Shown here in pieces: positions 17,689 to 27,045 of a stretch of 64,000 nt of DNA (position 1 is its first letter; every line of letters begins with the position of its first letter). The DNA is from Gammaproteobacteria bacterium (GTDB taxonomy: Bacteria; Pseudomonadota; Gammaproteobacteria; Pseudomonadales; Azotimanducaceae). The position numbers and the translations under genes were made by a program. The notes under the pieces are model-generated. The model was not told where the DNA came from, made no database searches, and saw only the letters and a list, made by a program, of their open reading frames with translations. Location: the NCBI GenBank assembly GCA_026706665.1, contig JAPOYI010000245.1, forward strand, positions 27,810-91,809, read 5' to 3'.

Positions 17689-18879
17689 TCAACCGATCAC
17701 GCCGCTTCGCCTGAGCCGGTCGATCGACCGGTTCGCATAGCCCAGGTCGCGAAGGATCTCTTCCGTGTGTTCCCCCAATCCGGGCGCAACGCGATTGGGA
17801 GAGCCGTTGATGTCGCCGTCCACCTGGAACGGCGAGCGCACCTCGAGAAGTTCGCCGACCCGCGGGTCGCTGATACGGTTGAAGAGCTCCGCCTCGAGGA
17901 GATGCGGATCGGTCATCAGGTCCTCTAGCGAAGAGACATCCGAGCACGGAATGTCCTGTGCGCTGAGCGCCTCCAGCCACTCCTTCGTTGTGCGGGTGGC
18001 CGCGAGTTCAGAGATCTTCCCGTAGAGTTCGTCGATGTGAATCGACCGCTGGACCGGATTGACGACCTCTTCCGCCGTCGCCCAGTCGGGCAGCCCGCAG
18101 ATTTCGAAGAACCGGACCCAGTGCTTGGTGCTGTACGGCAGGATCACGGCGAAGCCATCCCTGGTCCGATGCGGCTTGCGGTTTGCCGTCATGAGCCGGT
18201 CGTATCCGAGTTCGCCCTCGGCAGGAACGAGGGAGTGACCCGCCAGGTGCTCCAGCAGGAGGAACGAAGCCATGCTCTCCAGCATGGGCGCCTCGATACA
18301 CACACCCCGGCCCGTGCGTTGCCGTTGCACCACGCCGGAGACGACTGCGAGCGCCAGGTGCAGCCCCACGATCTTGTCGCACGCGATGGTGCGAAGGAAC
18401 TTCGGTTCGCCCGATGCGTCCGCATTGAGGGCCGCGAGGCCCGATCGCGCCTGGATGATGTCGTCGTAGGCGGGGTCATCGCGGCTTGCGCCACGTTCGC
18501 CGAATCCGGGCGAATAGCAGTAGACGAGCGCCGGGTTGGCCTCGGCGAGGGTTTCGTAGGATGCGCCCAGGTTCGCAGCGGAGGTCTTGCGCATGTTGTG
18601 AACGAACACGTCCGCCTGTCCGGCGAGCCGTTTGAGGATCGCCTGGCCCTCCGGCTGCTTCAGGTCGATGACGATCGAGCGCTTGTTGCGGTTGTAGTTG
18701 ACGAACGCGACCCCCAGGTCGTCTCGTCGGCCGGGCCTGACCGCGCGGAATACGTCTCCGCCGGGTGATTCGACCTTGATCACGTCCGCGCCCATGTCTC
18801 CCAGCAACTGCGTCGCGTACGGACCTAGGGCGATCGTCGACAGATCGATGACCTTCAACCCGTTGAGTAGATCGAACAT
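17689..18879 (-). CDS. CaiB/BaiF-type CoA transferase, class III
   Basis: About 396 residues from ATG 18879, where the family N-terminus begins (GLKVIDLSTIALGPYATQLL); the much longer ORF-track start is rejected. Typical blocks are GADVIKVESPGGD, NRNKRSIVIDLK, VYCYSPGFGERG and IACDKIVGLHLALAV, whose Asp fits the catalytic position that forms the acyl anhydride. These enzymes move CoA between carboxylic acids. The donor and acceptor cannot be told from sequence alone. Confidence 0.85.
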   Translation of the reverse strand: MFDLLNGLKVIDLSTIALGPYATQLLGDMGADVIKVESPGGDVFRAVRPGRRDDLGVAFVNYNRNKRSIVIDLKQPEGQAILKRLAGQADVFVHNMRKTSAANLGASYETLAEANPALVYCYSPGFGERGASRDDPAYDDIIQARSGLAALNADASGEPKFLRTIACDKIVGLHLALAVVSGVVQRQRTGRGVCIEAPMLESMASFLLLEHLAGHSLVPAEGELGYDRLMTANRKPHRTRDGFAVILPYSTKHWVRFFEICGLPDWATAEEVVNPVQRSIHIDELYGKISELAATRTTKEWLEALSAQDIPCSDVSSLEDLMTDPHLLEAELFNRISDPRVGELLEVRSPFQVDGDINGSPNRVAPGLGEHTEEILRDLGYANRSIDRLRRSGVIG

Positions 18880-19008
18880 GAAGTAACTCGTTGCCGGTTC
18901 AAGAGATTTCGGGCAGCCTTCGCGCAGTCGCACGGTCGTCGCTGGGCTGCGACCGAAGCGTGGTAATACTGCCACAGGCGTAACCCGACTGATGGCGCAA
19001 GAGGGCGG

Positions 19009-19830
19009 ATGTCCAAGGCGTTGAATCGAATTCTGGGGACAGTTTCGTTGCTGGTCGCCACTTCCCTTGTTGGCGCGGAGCTCCCGACCGAGCCAGACGG
19101 CGTACGGCACGTGTTCGCGGATACACTGAAATCGGGCGGTCAGGGTCCCGCAATGGTGGTGATTCCGGCGGGGCGGTTCAGCATGGGCTGCAGATCTGAC
19201 TGCCGATATAGCGAGGAGCCGGTCCACGAGGTGGTGATTCCCGAGGCATTCGCCCTGTCGGTCCACGAGATGACGTTCGAGGACTACGACCGGTTCAAGC
19301 GTCGAGACCGGGTAGCCGACGAGTCCTGGGGCCGTGGCCGGCGGCCGGTGATCAACGTGTCGTGGGACGATGCCATGGAATATGTCGTGTGGCTGTCGTC
19401 CCAGACAGGAGCCGAGTACCGTCTGCCGAGCGAGGCGGAGTGGGAGTACGCGGCGCGGGCAGGCTCTGTGGCGAAGTACGCCTGGGGCAACGAGGTGGGA
19501 AGCGGCAAGGCGAACTGTGCCGGCTGTGGAAGCCGTTGGGACGGCCGCGTGACCGCGCCTGTTGGCTCCTTTGCGTCTAACGGCTGGGGCCTGCATGACA
19601 TGCACGGCAACGTGTTCGAATGGGTCGAGGACTGCTGGAACGACAGCTACGAAGGGGCGCCCTCGGACGGGAGCGCATGGCTTGAGGGCGAATGTGTCCT
19701 GCGCGTCTCGCGCGGCGGCTCCTGGGGCGCTCCGCCGAGGGCCCTCCGAGCCGCATACCGGGGCGGGAGCACCACCGGCTACCGCAGCAGTTATCTCGGG
19801 TTCCGCGTGGCCCGGACCCTCAACCGTTGA
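19009..19830 (+). CDS. secreted FGE/SUMF1-fold protein lacking the Cys pair
   Basis: A 273-residue protein with a signal peptide (LNRILGTVSLLVATSLVGAE). The FGE-sulfatase domain has MVVIPAGRFSMGC, PVHEVVIPEAFALSVHEMT, YRLPSEAEWEYAARAG, GLHDMHGNVFEWVEDC and RGGSWGAPPRALRAAYR, ending YLGFRVAR. True formylglycine-generating enzymes have two catalytic Cys in the C-terminal part after the RGGSW block; none is seen there. It is therefore probably not the maturase of the nearby sulfatase, and acts instead as a periplasmic SUMF1-fold protein. SD GAGGG precedes ATG. Confidence 0.82.
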   Translation: MSKALNRILGTVSLLVATSLVGAELPTEPDGVRHVFADTLKSGGQGPAMVVIPAGRFSMGCRSDCRYSEEPVHEVVIPEAFALSVHEMTFEDYDRFKRRDRVADESWGRGRRPVINVSWDDAMEYVVWLSSQTGAEYRLPSEAEWEYAARAGSVAKYAWGNEVGSGKANCAGCGSRWDGRVTAPVGSFASNGWGLHDMHGNVFEWVEDCWNDSYEGAPSDGSAWLEGECVLRVSRGGSWGAPPRALRAAYRGGSTTGYRSSYLGFRVARTLNR

Positions 19831-19857
19831 GTCCCGACGTAACGGGAGACAGCCGCG

Positions 19858-21702
19858 CTACCGGTAGCGGGCCGCCTGGGTGGAGAACATCGCCGCGTAC
19901 TTGCCGTCGCGGGCCAACAGTTCTTCGTGGCTGCCGACCTCTATCGCCTGGCCGTTCTCGATTACCACGATGACATCCGCCATGCGCACCGTCGAGAAAC
20001 GGTGCGAGATGAACACCACGGTCTTGTCCCGGGCCATCTGTGCGAACTGTTCGTAGAGCCGGTGCTCGCGGAAGGCGTCTATTGTGGCCGTAGGCTCGTC
20101 CAGAATGAGGATCTGCGCGTCGCTCATGAAGGCGCGGGCAATGGCGAGGTGCTGCCACTCGCCCCCGGAGAGATCGACGCCTTCATCGAAAGTCTTGCCG
20201 AGAATCGTCTCGTAGCCCTTGGGGAGCCGATGGATGACGTCGTGGGCTCCGGCCTTCTCTGCGGCCGCCTCGACGAGCGGCCGCTCGTCAATGGCCTCGA
20301 CCTGGCCCAGGCCGACATTGTCTGAAGCGGACATGTCGTAGCGGAAGAAGTCCTGGTACACGACACTGACGCTGCGGCGATAGTCTCGAAGGTCGTAGTC
20401 GCGCAGATCCCGGCCGTCCAGCAGGACGCTACCTTCGCTCGGGTCGTAAAGCCTGCACAGCAGCTTGACGAGCGTGGTCTTGCCGGCACCGTTCTCGCCG
20501 ACGATCGCCGTCTTCTTCCCGGCCGGAATCGTGAATGAGACCCGTTCCAGGATTCGGGCATCCGACGCCGGGTATTTGAAGGAGACGTCGCGAAGTTCGA
20601 TTCCGCGCTTGATTGCCCGGGGCAGCCTCGCGGGCGTCTGCGTTCTCGGTGGAGAGAGGGCGCCTTCGATCGACTGAGGATCGAGGTCCATGAGGTCGAA
20701 GAAGCGGGTTGCGAACAGGGCGTTCTCGTAGACCTGGCCCCCCGAAGAGATAAGGGCCGCGAGACTCGCGCGGCTGTTCTGGGCGGCCTGGAATACCAGC
20801 GCGAGATCGCCGACCGTAATGCGTGCCAGAACCGCCTGGAACACGGCGTAAGCCCAGATCGATGCGACGCCTGCGAGGGACAGCAGGTTAAGCGCCATGT
20901 TGAGCCGGAGGAAATGGAGCAATAGCCGCCGCAACTTGGTGATGTAGATGTCGCGATAGCGTTGAAACCTCGAAACGAACAGGTCTCTCAATCGGAAAGT
21001 ACGGATCTCCTTGACGCTGTCGCGATCGGTCAGCAATCGCTTCATGTAGTCGATGAGGCGGTCGTTGCGGATGAGTTCAGCGTTCAGGTCGAATCGCTTC
21101 CGGGCGACGTGGCCTTCCATGAAGATGCGGGGCAGGGCCGTCGCGATCAGCGCCACGATCGCCAGGGGATGGAGCACCAGCAGGAGACTGACCATGGCCA
21201 TCAGCGAAAACGACTGCTGAATGAGGCCCATAGACGCGTAGGAGATTGCCGACATCCGGTGAATCTGCTGGTTCGCGTGGTGGAGTTGATCGTAGAAGCG
21301 GGGAGTCTCGTAGAACGCGACATCCAGGGCGCCAGCCTTGTCGAGGATGCGTTGATAGGCGGAGTACCAGACCTTCTCGCTGAAGATATGGTTGGTGAAC
21401 CCGGAAACCGCATCGCATAGAGCCTGAAGAATCCACAATGCGAATATCACCGCCACCGGAATGAATACGGCCGTCCACGCCATCTCGTTACCGGCGGCGC
21501 CTACCACCGCGTCGATGATGACCTTGGTCATCCACACGATAGCCGCGGGAATGACGGCCGTGACGAACATCAGCATGCATTGGATCGACAACAATCCGGG
21601 CGCAACTTCCCACAGGTACCGGAAGATGCGTGGAACGATCAGCGCGATGTCCCGCAGGGCGAGCCACGCGTTCTTTTCCGGGGGACGGTAATCCTGGCTC
21701 AT
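19858..21702 (-). CDS. ABC exporter with fused membrane and ATPase domains
   Basis: A 614-residue half-transporter. An N-terminal type-1 exporter membrane domain (six hydrophobic segments over about residues 20-320) is joined to an ATPase domain with Walker A GENGAGKTT, signature LSGGEWQHLAIARAF, Walker B ILILDEPTATID and switch His FISHRF. The signature is LSGGE rather than LSGGQ. It should work as a homodimer in the inner membrane, exporting an unknown compound. It is convergent with the FGE-fold gene, with 28 nt between their ends. Confidence 0.88.
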   Translation of the reverse strand: MSQDYRPPEKNAWLALRDIALIVPRIFRYLWEVAPGLLSIQCMLMFVTAVIPAAIVWMTKVIIDAVVGAAGNEMAWTAVFIPVAVIFALWILQALCDAVSGFTNHIFSEKVWYSAYQRILDKAGALDVAFYETPRFYDQLHHANQQIHRMSAISYASMGLIQQSFSLMAMVSLLLVLHPLAIVALIATALPRIFMEGHVARKRFDLNAELIRNDRLIDYMKRLLTDRDSVKEIRTFRLRDLFVSRFQRYRDIYITKLRRLLLHFLRLNMALNLLSLAGVASIWAYAVFQAVLARITVGDLALVFQAAQNSRASLAALISSGGQVYENALFATRFFDLMDLDPQSIEGALSPPRTQTPARLPRAIKRGIELRDVSFKYPASDARILERVSFTIPAGKKTAIVGENGAGKTTLVKLLCRLYDPSEGSVLLDGRDLRDYDLRDYRRSVSVVYQDFFRYDMSASDNVGLGQVEAIDERPLVEAAAEKAGAHDVIHRLPKGYETILGKTFDEGVDLSGGEWQHLAIARAFMSDAQILILDEPTATIDAFREHRLYEQFAQMARDKTVVFISHRFSTVRMADVIVVIENGQAIEVGSHEELLARDGKYAAMFSTQAARYR

Positions 21703-21766
21703 GGTTGGGTAGGCGCGAGGGGCGCGTGACCGTACCGGGTTGCCCGATCGTTTTCAATGCGTGGGA

Positions 21767-21776
21767 TGTGATGAGA
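21767..21776. repeat. left target-site duplication of the ISAs1 element
   Basis: TGTGATGAGA immediately left of the inverted repeat is identical to 23794-23803. A perfect 10-bp duplication means the insertion is intact and fairly recent. Confidence 0.92.
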
Positions 21777-23793
21777 CAGGGGCATTGCACGCTGCTGGCA
21801 TCGGCGGTCGGACGGGCGTGGGGTGGCGACCGGAGGGCAGCGGGGAGTTGCGCGGCGGCGGGATTGGTTCGATTCCGGGCCGCTGGGCGGGGCGGGCGGC
21901 GGTCCGGGACGGACCGCGGGCCGGAACGGGTCAGTCGGCGGAGAGGATCGCGTCGAGCGCGTCGTCGCGGCGCATCATGTAGTGGCGGTGTGCCTCGGGG
22001 AGGTGGCGGAAGCCGCAGTGGAAGACCACGGCGAGCACGATGTTGTTGAGCGCGGCGTGGTTGGCGGGGGCATGGCCGGCGCGGAAGCGGGCCGCGTCCT
22101 CGCCCATGCTGGCGTCGCGGCGGTGGCGGTTGCCGTTCTCGACCTGCCAGTGGCCGCGGTTCCAGGCGAGCAGCCGTTCCGGGCCGGCGCGTTCGGCGGG
22201 CACCGTGGTGATGCCGCAGGCGGTCTCGGTCGAGGTCGCGCCGGTCTTCGCGTCGGTGCGCTCGCGCACCACGCGGAACGCCTGCTGGACATCGGGGAAC
22301 GGCGCGAGCGTGTCCGGCAGCAGGTCGCGGGCGGCGACGCGGCGCGCCTCGATGCGCCCGTGCGCCTTCTTCGGCTCCTCGGCGTGGCGGCGCAGCCCGC
22401 CCGCGTCCCAGTCGATGGCGGCGAGCTTGGCGAACGAGTCGGGGCAGTTCTCCTTGATGGACAGAACGTAGTCGGCGCCGTGCGTCCGGACGATGGCGCG
22501 CGCGGTGTCGCGGCAGGCGCGCAGGGCGTCCAGCGTGAGCACGCGGCCGCGCAGGTCGACATCGTCGAGCAGCGCCCGCAGCGCCGCCGCCTCGCCGCCC
22601 TCGTCGCGGCAGCAGCGGCTCGCCAGCGGCCGGCCGCCGTGGGTCACCAGCGTGACGGTCTCGAAGTACGTGTCGTCGTCCGTGTGCCGGTTGGCGCCGC
22701 GGATGCGCTTGCCGTCCGCCGCCAGCGCCGGCGGGTCGGCGTCCTCGGCGAGCCGCGGCGCGGCCCACTCGCGCAGCGCCGCCGCCAGCGCGTCCGGGTC
22801 GGTGTTCGCCATCACCCGGCAGATGGTCGCCGCCGACGGTGCCACCCACACGCCCGCGGCGCCGCGCCACGCCCCCAGCGCGCGCAGCTCGTCCTGCCGC
22901 AGCGCGGCGCCGTACTGCGCCACCGGCCCCGACAGCCCCGCGAGCTTCGCCAGCGCGCAGATCGACAGCACCGTCTCCAGGCGGTGCTTGCGGCCCTGTC
23001 CGCGGCGGCAGTCCGGCAGCCGCGCGAACACGTCGCGCAGCGAGCGCAACTCCGCCTTCGAGTACCGCGCCGACACCGCCCGGCACGCCCACTCCGGCCG
23101 GTCCGCCGGGTCCGCGAGCCGCTCCCGGGCGTCCGCGCGCAGCGGTCGCGCGAACATCTCCTTCGGCGACCCGTGCGGGTCCGTGTACGAGCCGTTGCTG
23201 CGCGCGAAGCCCTTGGTCCGGCCCAGCCGCGTCCAGTTCGACGCCGCGTAGCAAGTGCCCGCGAACCGCGACGGGTCCACGAACGTCTCCGCGAGCTCCA
23301 GCGGATGCCCGTGCGCCGCCTCCCAGTCCGCGCTCAGCCGCCGCAGGCTGCGCGACAGCGCCCGCGACGCCAGGTTCGCGATCCCCGACGCCTCCGGCAG
23401 CACCAGGAAGCGCGTGTTGTTCGCGATCAGGTGCAGACGCCGGAACTGCACCGACCGGTGCCACCCCACCCACCGGTCCCGCGGCGCGCACTTGAACGCC
23501 CCCGACTGCCAGCCGAGCAGCGCCAGCCAGTGACCGCGCCAGACCGCGACGTGGCGCACGCCGCGCCCCGCGAACTGCCGGAACCCCAGGTAATGGTGCT
23601 CGTCCACCAGCGCGTCCCAGCGCCGACGCTCGTCGGCACGCGCCGGACGCACTTCCACCTCGCCCACGACCACGTCCCGCCTGTCAAAAGCACCCGCCAT
23701 GCACGCCTTTGTACAGCATCGCGGGCGGAAAAGCCAGTACCCTTCACGACTGCCCACCGCTCAGCGCTTTGCGCCTAGCGTGCAATAGCCCTG
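21777..23793 (-). mobile_element. complete ISAs1-family insertion sequence
   Basis: A 2,017-bp element. The left end CAGGGGCATTGCACGCT (21777-21793) pairs with the right end, which reads CAGGGCTATTGCACGCT on the other strand (23777-23793): 15 of 17 positions match. It carries one transposase gene and is flanked by perfect 10-bp direct repeats. The left part between the IR and the gene end (about 137 bp) has no ORF. It sits between an ABC exporter gene and integrase relics. Confidence 0.9.
21931..23700 (-). CDS. ISAs1 transposase with N-terminal DUF4338 (DruA-like) domain
   Basis: About 589 residues from ATG 23700. Residues 1-230 match DUF4338: LVDEHHYLGFRQFAGRGVRH, GWQSGAFKCAPRDRWVGW, LASRALSRSLRRLSADWEA and SNWTRLGRTKGFARS. 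The rest is an ISAs1 DDE transposase: LRDVFARLPDCRRGQGRKHR, LAADGKRIRGANRH, LTLDALRACRDTARAIV, GADYVLSIKENCP and GHWQVENGNRHRRDASMGED. DUF4338 also forms the DruA subunit of the Druantia anti-phage system. Here it may aid DNA binding or target choice. The gene has no visible frameshift, so the element is probably active. Confidence 0.9.
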   Translation of the reverse strand: MAGAFDRRDVVVGEVEVRPARADERRRWDALVDEHHYLGFRQFAGRGVRHVAVWRGHWLALLGWQSGAFKCAPRDRWVGWHRSVQFRRLHLIANNTRFLVLPEASGIANLASRALSRSLRRLSADWEAAHGHPLELAETFVDPSRFAGTCYAASNWTRLGRTKGFARSNGSYTDPHGSPKEMFARPLRADARERLADPADRPEWACRAVSARYSKAELRSLRDVFARLPDCRRGQGRKHRLETVLSICALAKLAGLSGPVAQYGAALRQDELRALGAWRGAAGVWVAPSAATICRVMANTDPDALAAALREWAAPRLAEDADPPALAADGKRIRGANRHTDDDTYFETVTLVTHGGRPLASRCCRDEGGEAAALRALLDDVDLRGRVLTLDALRACRDTARAIVRTHGADYVLSIKENCPDSFAKLAAIDWDAGGLRRHAEEPKKAHGRIEARRVAARDLLPDTLAPFPDVQQAFRVVRERTDAKTGATSTETACGITTVPAERAGPERLLAWNRGHWQVENGNRHRRDASMGEDAARFRAGHAPANHAALNNIVLAVVFHCGFRHLPEAHRHYMMRRDDALDAILSAD

Positions 23794-23803
23794 TGTGATG
23801 AGA
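23794..23803. repeat. right target-site duplication of the ISAs1 element
   Basis: TGTGATGAGA follows the right inverted repeat directly and equals the left flank at 21767-21776. Confidence 0.92.
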
Positions 23804-23931
23804 CCGCGCCGAAGGGCGTAGCCCGCGCGGCGTTTGAGCGCGACCGTTCCGACCCGTCCAACTTCCGAACCCGCTGCCGTTACCCGCCGTGTTCTGGGTG
23901 TTCCCCAACGGGGGGCACCTGCGCCGCGCCG

Positions 23932-24659
23932 GTGTTCCTCTCCGACTGCGCCGAACGCTGGAAGCCCGCGACGCGGGATGCGCACGCGGACGGCATGAGG
24001 CGGCACATCCTGCCCGCGCTCGGCGATCGCCGCGTCGATGCGGTGACGGCGAAGGACGTGTGCAACTGGTTCGACGATCTGTCCGTCGCGCGCGGGAACG
24101 GCGAACCGGGCGCTGGCGGTGCTGTCGTCAATGATGAAGTACGCCGAGGCGCTCGGCCTGCGGCGGGAGGACTCCAACCCGCGTGCAAGGGACTGCGGCG
24201 GCGCAAGACAGGCTTCGAGGCGCACTACCTGACGGACGACGAGTTCGCCGCGCTCGGTCGGACGCTCGACGGCGCGGAGGCGGAATGGCCGGTCGCCGTC
24301 GCCGTGTTGCGGTTCCTGCTCCACACCGGCCCGCGCCGCGCTCGCGGCGCGGCAAAGGCGCACCAACTGCCCTTGGGTGTTTGCGTTGCCCTGCGGCGGC
24401 CCCGCGAACGTGGACAAGGCATGGAACGCTATCCGCGCGCGGCGGCGGGATTGGGGAAGCTGCGGATTCACGATCTCCGCCACTCTCATGCGGCGGTTGC
24501 GGTCGGCGGCGGCGCGTCGTCGCCGGGCTGCTCGGCCATGCCGACATCAAGACCACCTTCGGCTATGCGCACCTTGCCGAGGACTCCGTGTTCGATGCCG
24601 CGAACCGGGTCTCGCGCGGCCTTGCCGACATGCTCGACGGCGGGGAGGCGGGCCGATGA
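23932..24659 (+). pseudogene. tyrosine recombinase relic 1, several frameshifts
   Basis: Fragments of one integrase lie in order but in different frames. The core-binding part is FLSDCAERWKPATRDAHADG, RRHILPALGDRRVDAVTAKD; a second frame has ALAVLSSMMKYAEALGLRRED; then TGFEAHYLTDDEFAALGRTL, KLRIHDLRHSHAA (the HxLRHS catalytic motif), and finally VAGLLGHADIKTTFGYAHLA ending at 24659. At least three frame changes are needed to join them, and part of the catalytic domain is garbled. It overlaps the next integrase start by 4 nt (ATGA). Non-functional. Confidence 0.8.
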
Positions 24660-25389
24660 CCGAACGCGCCCGCCTGACCGATGCGCTGGCGCTCGCGGCC
24701 CGTCCGCGCGAATGCGAATACGCTGTCCACGATACCGCCCTGCAAGGCTTCATGCTGCGCGTCCAGCCGAACGGCGCGCGGTCCTGAGTGTTCTGCTTCC
24801 GGCGCGACGGCACACCGCGCCGGGTGACGCTCGGCAAGCCCGACGCGGTGAAGGCCGCCCAGGCGCGGGCTGCGGCGCTCGCCTTCCTCGCCCGCGAGAA
24901 GGACGGCGGCCAACCCGTGCCCCTTCCCGCTTCCGGCCCGACGCTGACGAAGTTCGCAGCGGAATACGTCGAGCGCCGCTCGCCTTCGTGGAAGCCATCC
25001 ACGGTGGCGGCCACCATGAGCTACCTCAACAGCGCCATCCTGCCCGCTGTCGGCCATCTGCGCGACGGCGCGGTCGTCCGGGCCGACATTGCGCGCTTCT
25101 TCCACGAATACGGGAGGCGGAAGCCGGGCGGGGCGAATCGAAGTCATGACATACTGCGCAGCATGTTCGACTGCGCCATCGCATGGGGCCATCGGCCCGA
25201 AGCCGCCGGGAATCCGTGCGCGGGCATCGTCCGCTATCACATCGGCGGGCGTCCACGACGAACCGTTATGTCCATCATGACGATGCGACGCTTAGTCAGG
25301 CCGCTGAGCGTGTGGCGGTCGCAATTGCGAAGAAATTACATCATCGCGCCAACCATGTACGCGAATCCTACAATAGTCTCAGGAAATAG
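24656..25389 (+). pseudogene. tyrosine recombinase relic 2, nonsense codon and lost catalytic core
   Basis: Starts MTERARLTDALALAARPREC with an arm-type DNA-binding region (TALQGFMLRVQPNGARS). An in-frame TGA at 24785 probably replaced a Trp codon, because the same frame continues as VFCFRRDGTPRRVTLGKPDA. The core-binding domain follows (LTKFAAEYVERRSPSWKPST). At about 25245 it jumps, with a frame change, to TTNRYVHHDDATLSQAAERV, the C-terminal tail of this recombinase type. The R-H-R-Y catalytic domain between is almost wholly missing. Confidence 0.82.
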
Positions 25390-25390
25390 C

Positions 25391-26377
25391 ATGCCCGCCC
25401 GCGCCCCAAGAAATCGAACCATGACATGTACTCCGGAGGAACTTCTTGAACTCTCCGAGGGGATTATCCACGTTGAGAAAGCGGTTGATTGTCAAGACAT
25501 AGATCGCCAACTAATCAAAGGAGATTTCTTCGAAATAGCTGATTTCCTTCCTGAACATTTCATTGACTTGCTTATTCTCGATCCGCCTTATAATTTAACA
25601 AAAAACTACAACGGTAACTACTTTAGGAGACGAGACAAAGATAGTTACACTTTGTGGTTTCGGAGAGCTATAGAATTACTTATTCCAATGATGAAACCAA
25701 ATGCTACCGTGTATGCGTGTTCTGACTGGAAGACGTCAACGCTTGTACTGCCAGTTTTGGAAGAACGACTCTTTGTACGAAACAGAATCACTTGGGAACG
25801 AGAGAAGGGACGAGGGGCAAAGCGGAATTGGAAGAATAATACAGAAGACATCTGGTTTTGTACAAATTCTGAGGACTATTATTTCGATGTGGAATCAGTA
25901 AAGCTGAAGCGCAGAGTGTTGGCTCCGTATCGCGTCGGGGGAGAACCGAAAGATTGGCAACAGGAGAACGATGGAAACTATCGGTTAACGCATCCATCAA
26001 ATATATGGACGGATTTAACAGTGCCGTTCTGGTCAATGCCTGAAAACACTCCGCACCCTGCGCAAAAGCCAGAAAAGTTGTTGGCGAAGTTGGTTCTTGC
26101 GAGCTCCAAAGAAAATGATTTTGTTTTTGACCCGTTCTTGGGAAGTGGTACAACAGCGGTGGTCGCGGAAAAGCTAGGTAGGAAATGGTGCGGTATTGAC
26201 ATCAATTCCGAGTATCTTTGCTGGGCAAAGAAACGCATTTGTGTTGCACAAGGCGAGCCAGGTATCCAAGGTTATAGTGCTGGTGTCTTTTGGGAGAGAA
26301 ATTCTGTCCCACAGCAACGAAAAGCATCGATTGCGGAAGAGCAAGAAGATGCTTCCCAAGGAGCACTTTTCAAATGA
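25391..26377 (+). CDS. type II DNA methyltransferase, beta-class amino-methyltransferase
   Basis: About 328 residues from ATG 25391, preceded by AGGAAATAGC. Motif IV is LLILDPPYNLTKNYNG near the N-terminus; the SAM-binding FDPFLGSGTTAVVAEKLG with WCGIDI is near the C-terminus. That order defines the beta group of N6-adenine or N4-cytosine methyltransferases. PENTPHPAQKPEKLLAKLV is also typical. The ORF-track start fuses it to the integrase relic and is not used. It overlaps the endonuclease gene by 4 nt. Base composition is far more A+T-rich than the flanks, a sign of transfer. Recognition site unknown. Confidence 0.88.
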   Translation: MPARAPRNRTMTCTPEELLELSEGIIHVEKAVDCQDIDRQLIKGDFFEIADFLPEHFIDLLILDPPYNLTKNYNGNYFRRRDKDSYTLWFRRAIELLIPMMKPNATVYACSDWKTSTLVLPVLEERLFVRNRITWEREKGRGAKRNWKNNTEDIWFCTNSEDYYFDVESVKLKRRVLAPYRVGGEPKDWQQENDGNYRLTHPSNIWTDLTVPFWSMPENTPHPAQKPEKLLAKLVLASSKENDFVFDPFLGSGTTAVVAEKLGRKWCGIDINSEYLCWAKKRICVAQGEPGIQGYSAGVFWERNSVPQQRKASIAEEQEDASQGALFK

Positions 26378-27045
26378 AGTCGAGCTTCTATTATCAAAGA
26401 CACCATGAGCGAGTGGCAAATGAGATAAAAGAATACATCAATTCTTTGGATAGTTTTCTTTCTTCACAAACAGCCCGTAGTCCAAGAGCAGTTGGAGATG
26501 CATTAGAGTCCTTGGTCGCCGAGAGATTTGAGACTTTCCTCGGAGATTGGTGTAGTGAGTATTCGAGCGAATTCGCTCGTCGTGCAATGGCGGATATGGC
26601 ATTTACCGATGTGGAGGGAGTCTATTCAGTAATAGACGTTAAGACCCATAGAGAGGATACCCGTTTCAATATGCCCAACCTTACGTCTGTCGAGCGGCTT
26701 GCACGGTTCTACGAGTCGGACACCAATGTTTTCTCTCTCATCATGATTAAATACTTAGTTGATGGAACAAGTCTGAATGTTTCGGATGTTTTGTTTGTGC
26801 CAATTGAGTTTCTCGATTGGGAGTGCCTAACTGTAGGTGCTTTGGGCTGGGGGCAGATTCAGATTGCCAATTCGAACAACATTCAGACGGTGCCGCAAAA
26901 TTCAAGAAAGGACTGGATGTTGCAATTGTGCGATGTGATGATGGCCTTTTATCCGCGAGAGATAGAAAAAATCATTGAAAGAATACAACGGTTTGAGAGT
27001 GTCAGGGAGTATTGGGTGAACAAGGAGGATGTTTGGGCGCGATAG
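26374..27045 (+). CDS. predicted type II restriction endonuclease
   Basis: A 223-residue protein with no strong family match by eye. It contains ALESLVAERFETFLGDWC, then MADMAFTDVEGVYSVIDVKTHRED, where D-x(n)-DVK fits a PD-(D/E)xK nuclease core (about residues 75-95). The ATG overlaps the methyltransferase stop (ATGA), and both genes share the same low G+C. Position, size and core motif support a restriction enzyme matched to the methylase specificity. No inactivating lesion is visible. Cytosolic. Confidence 0.75.
   Translation: MKSSFYYQRHHERVANEIKEYINSLDSFLSSQTARSPRAVGDALESLVAERFETFLGDWCSEYSSEFARRAMADMAFTDVEGVYSVIDVKTHREDTRFNMPNLTSVERLARFYESDTNVFSLIMIKYLVDGTSLNVSDVLFVPIEFLDWECLTVGALGWGQIQIANSNNIQTVPQNSRKDWMLQLCDVMMAFYPREIEKIIERIQRFESVREYWVNKEDVWAR

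Noticed and set aside
19009-19830. Assignment as the true formylglycine-generating enzyme for the sulfatase
   Set aside because: The C-terminal Cys pair needed for catalysis is not seen, and the protein is exported whereas the sulfatase appears cytosolic.
21931-23757. Druantia anti-phage system
   Set aside because: Only a DruA-like domain is present, fused to a transposase; there is no druB-druE neighbour and the gene lies inside an IS with target duplications.
21823-23778. 651-residue plus-strand ORF across the IS
   Set aside because: Antisense to the ISAs1 transposase; Val/Arg/Gln-rich text without motifs.
24788-26377. A 529-residue integrase-methyltransferase fusion protein
   Set aside because: The N-terminal 200 residues are an integrase relic following an in-frame stop; the methylase has its own ATG with AGGA upstream and a different base composition.
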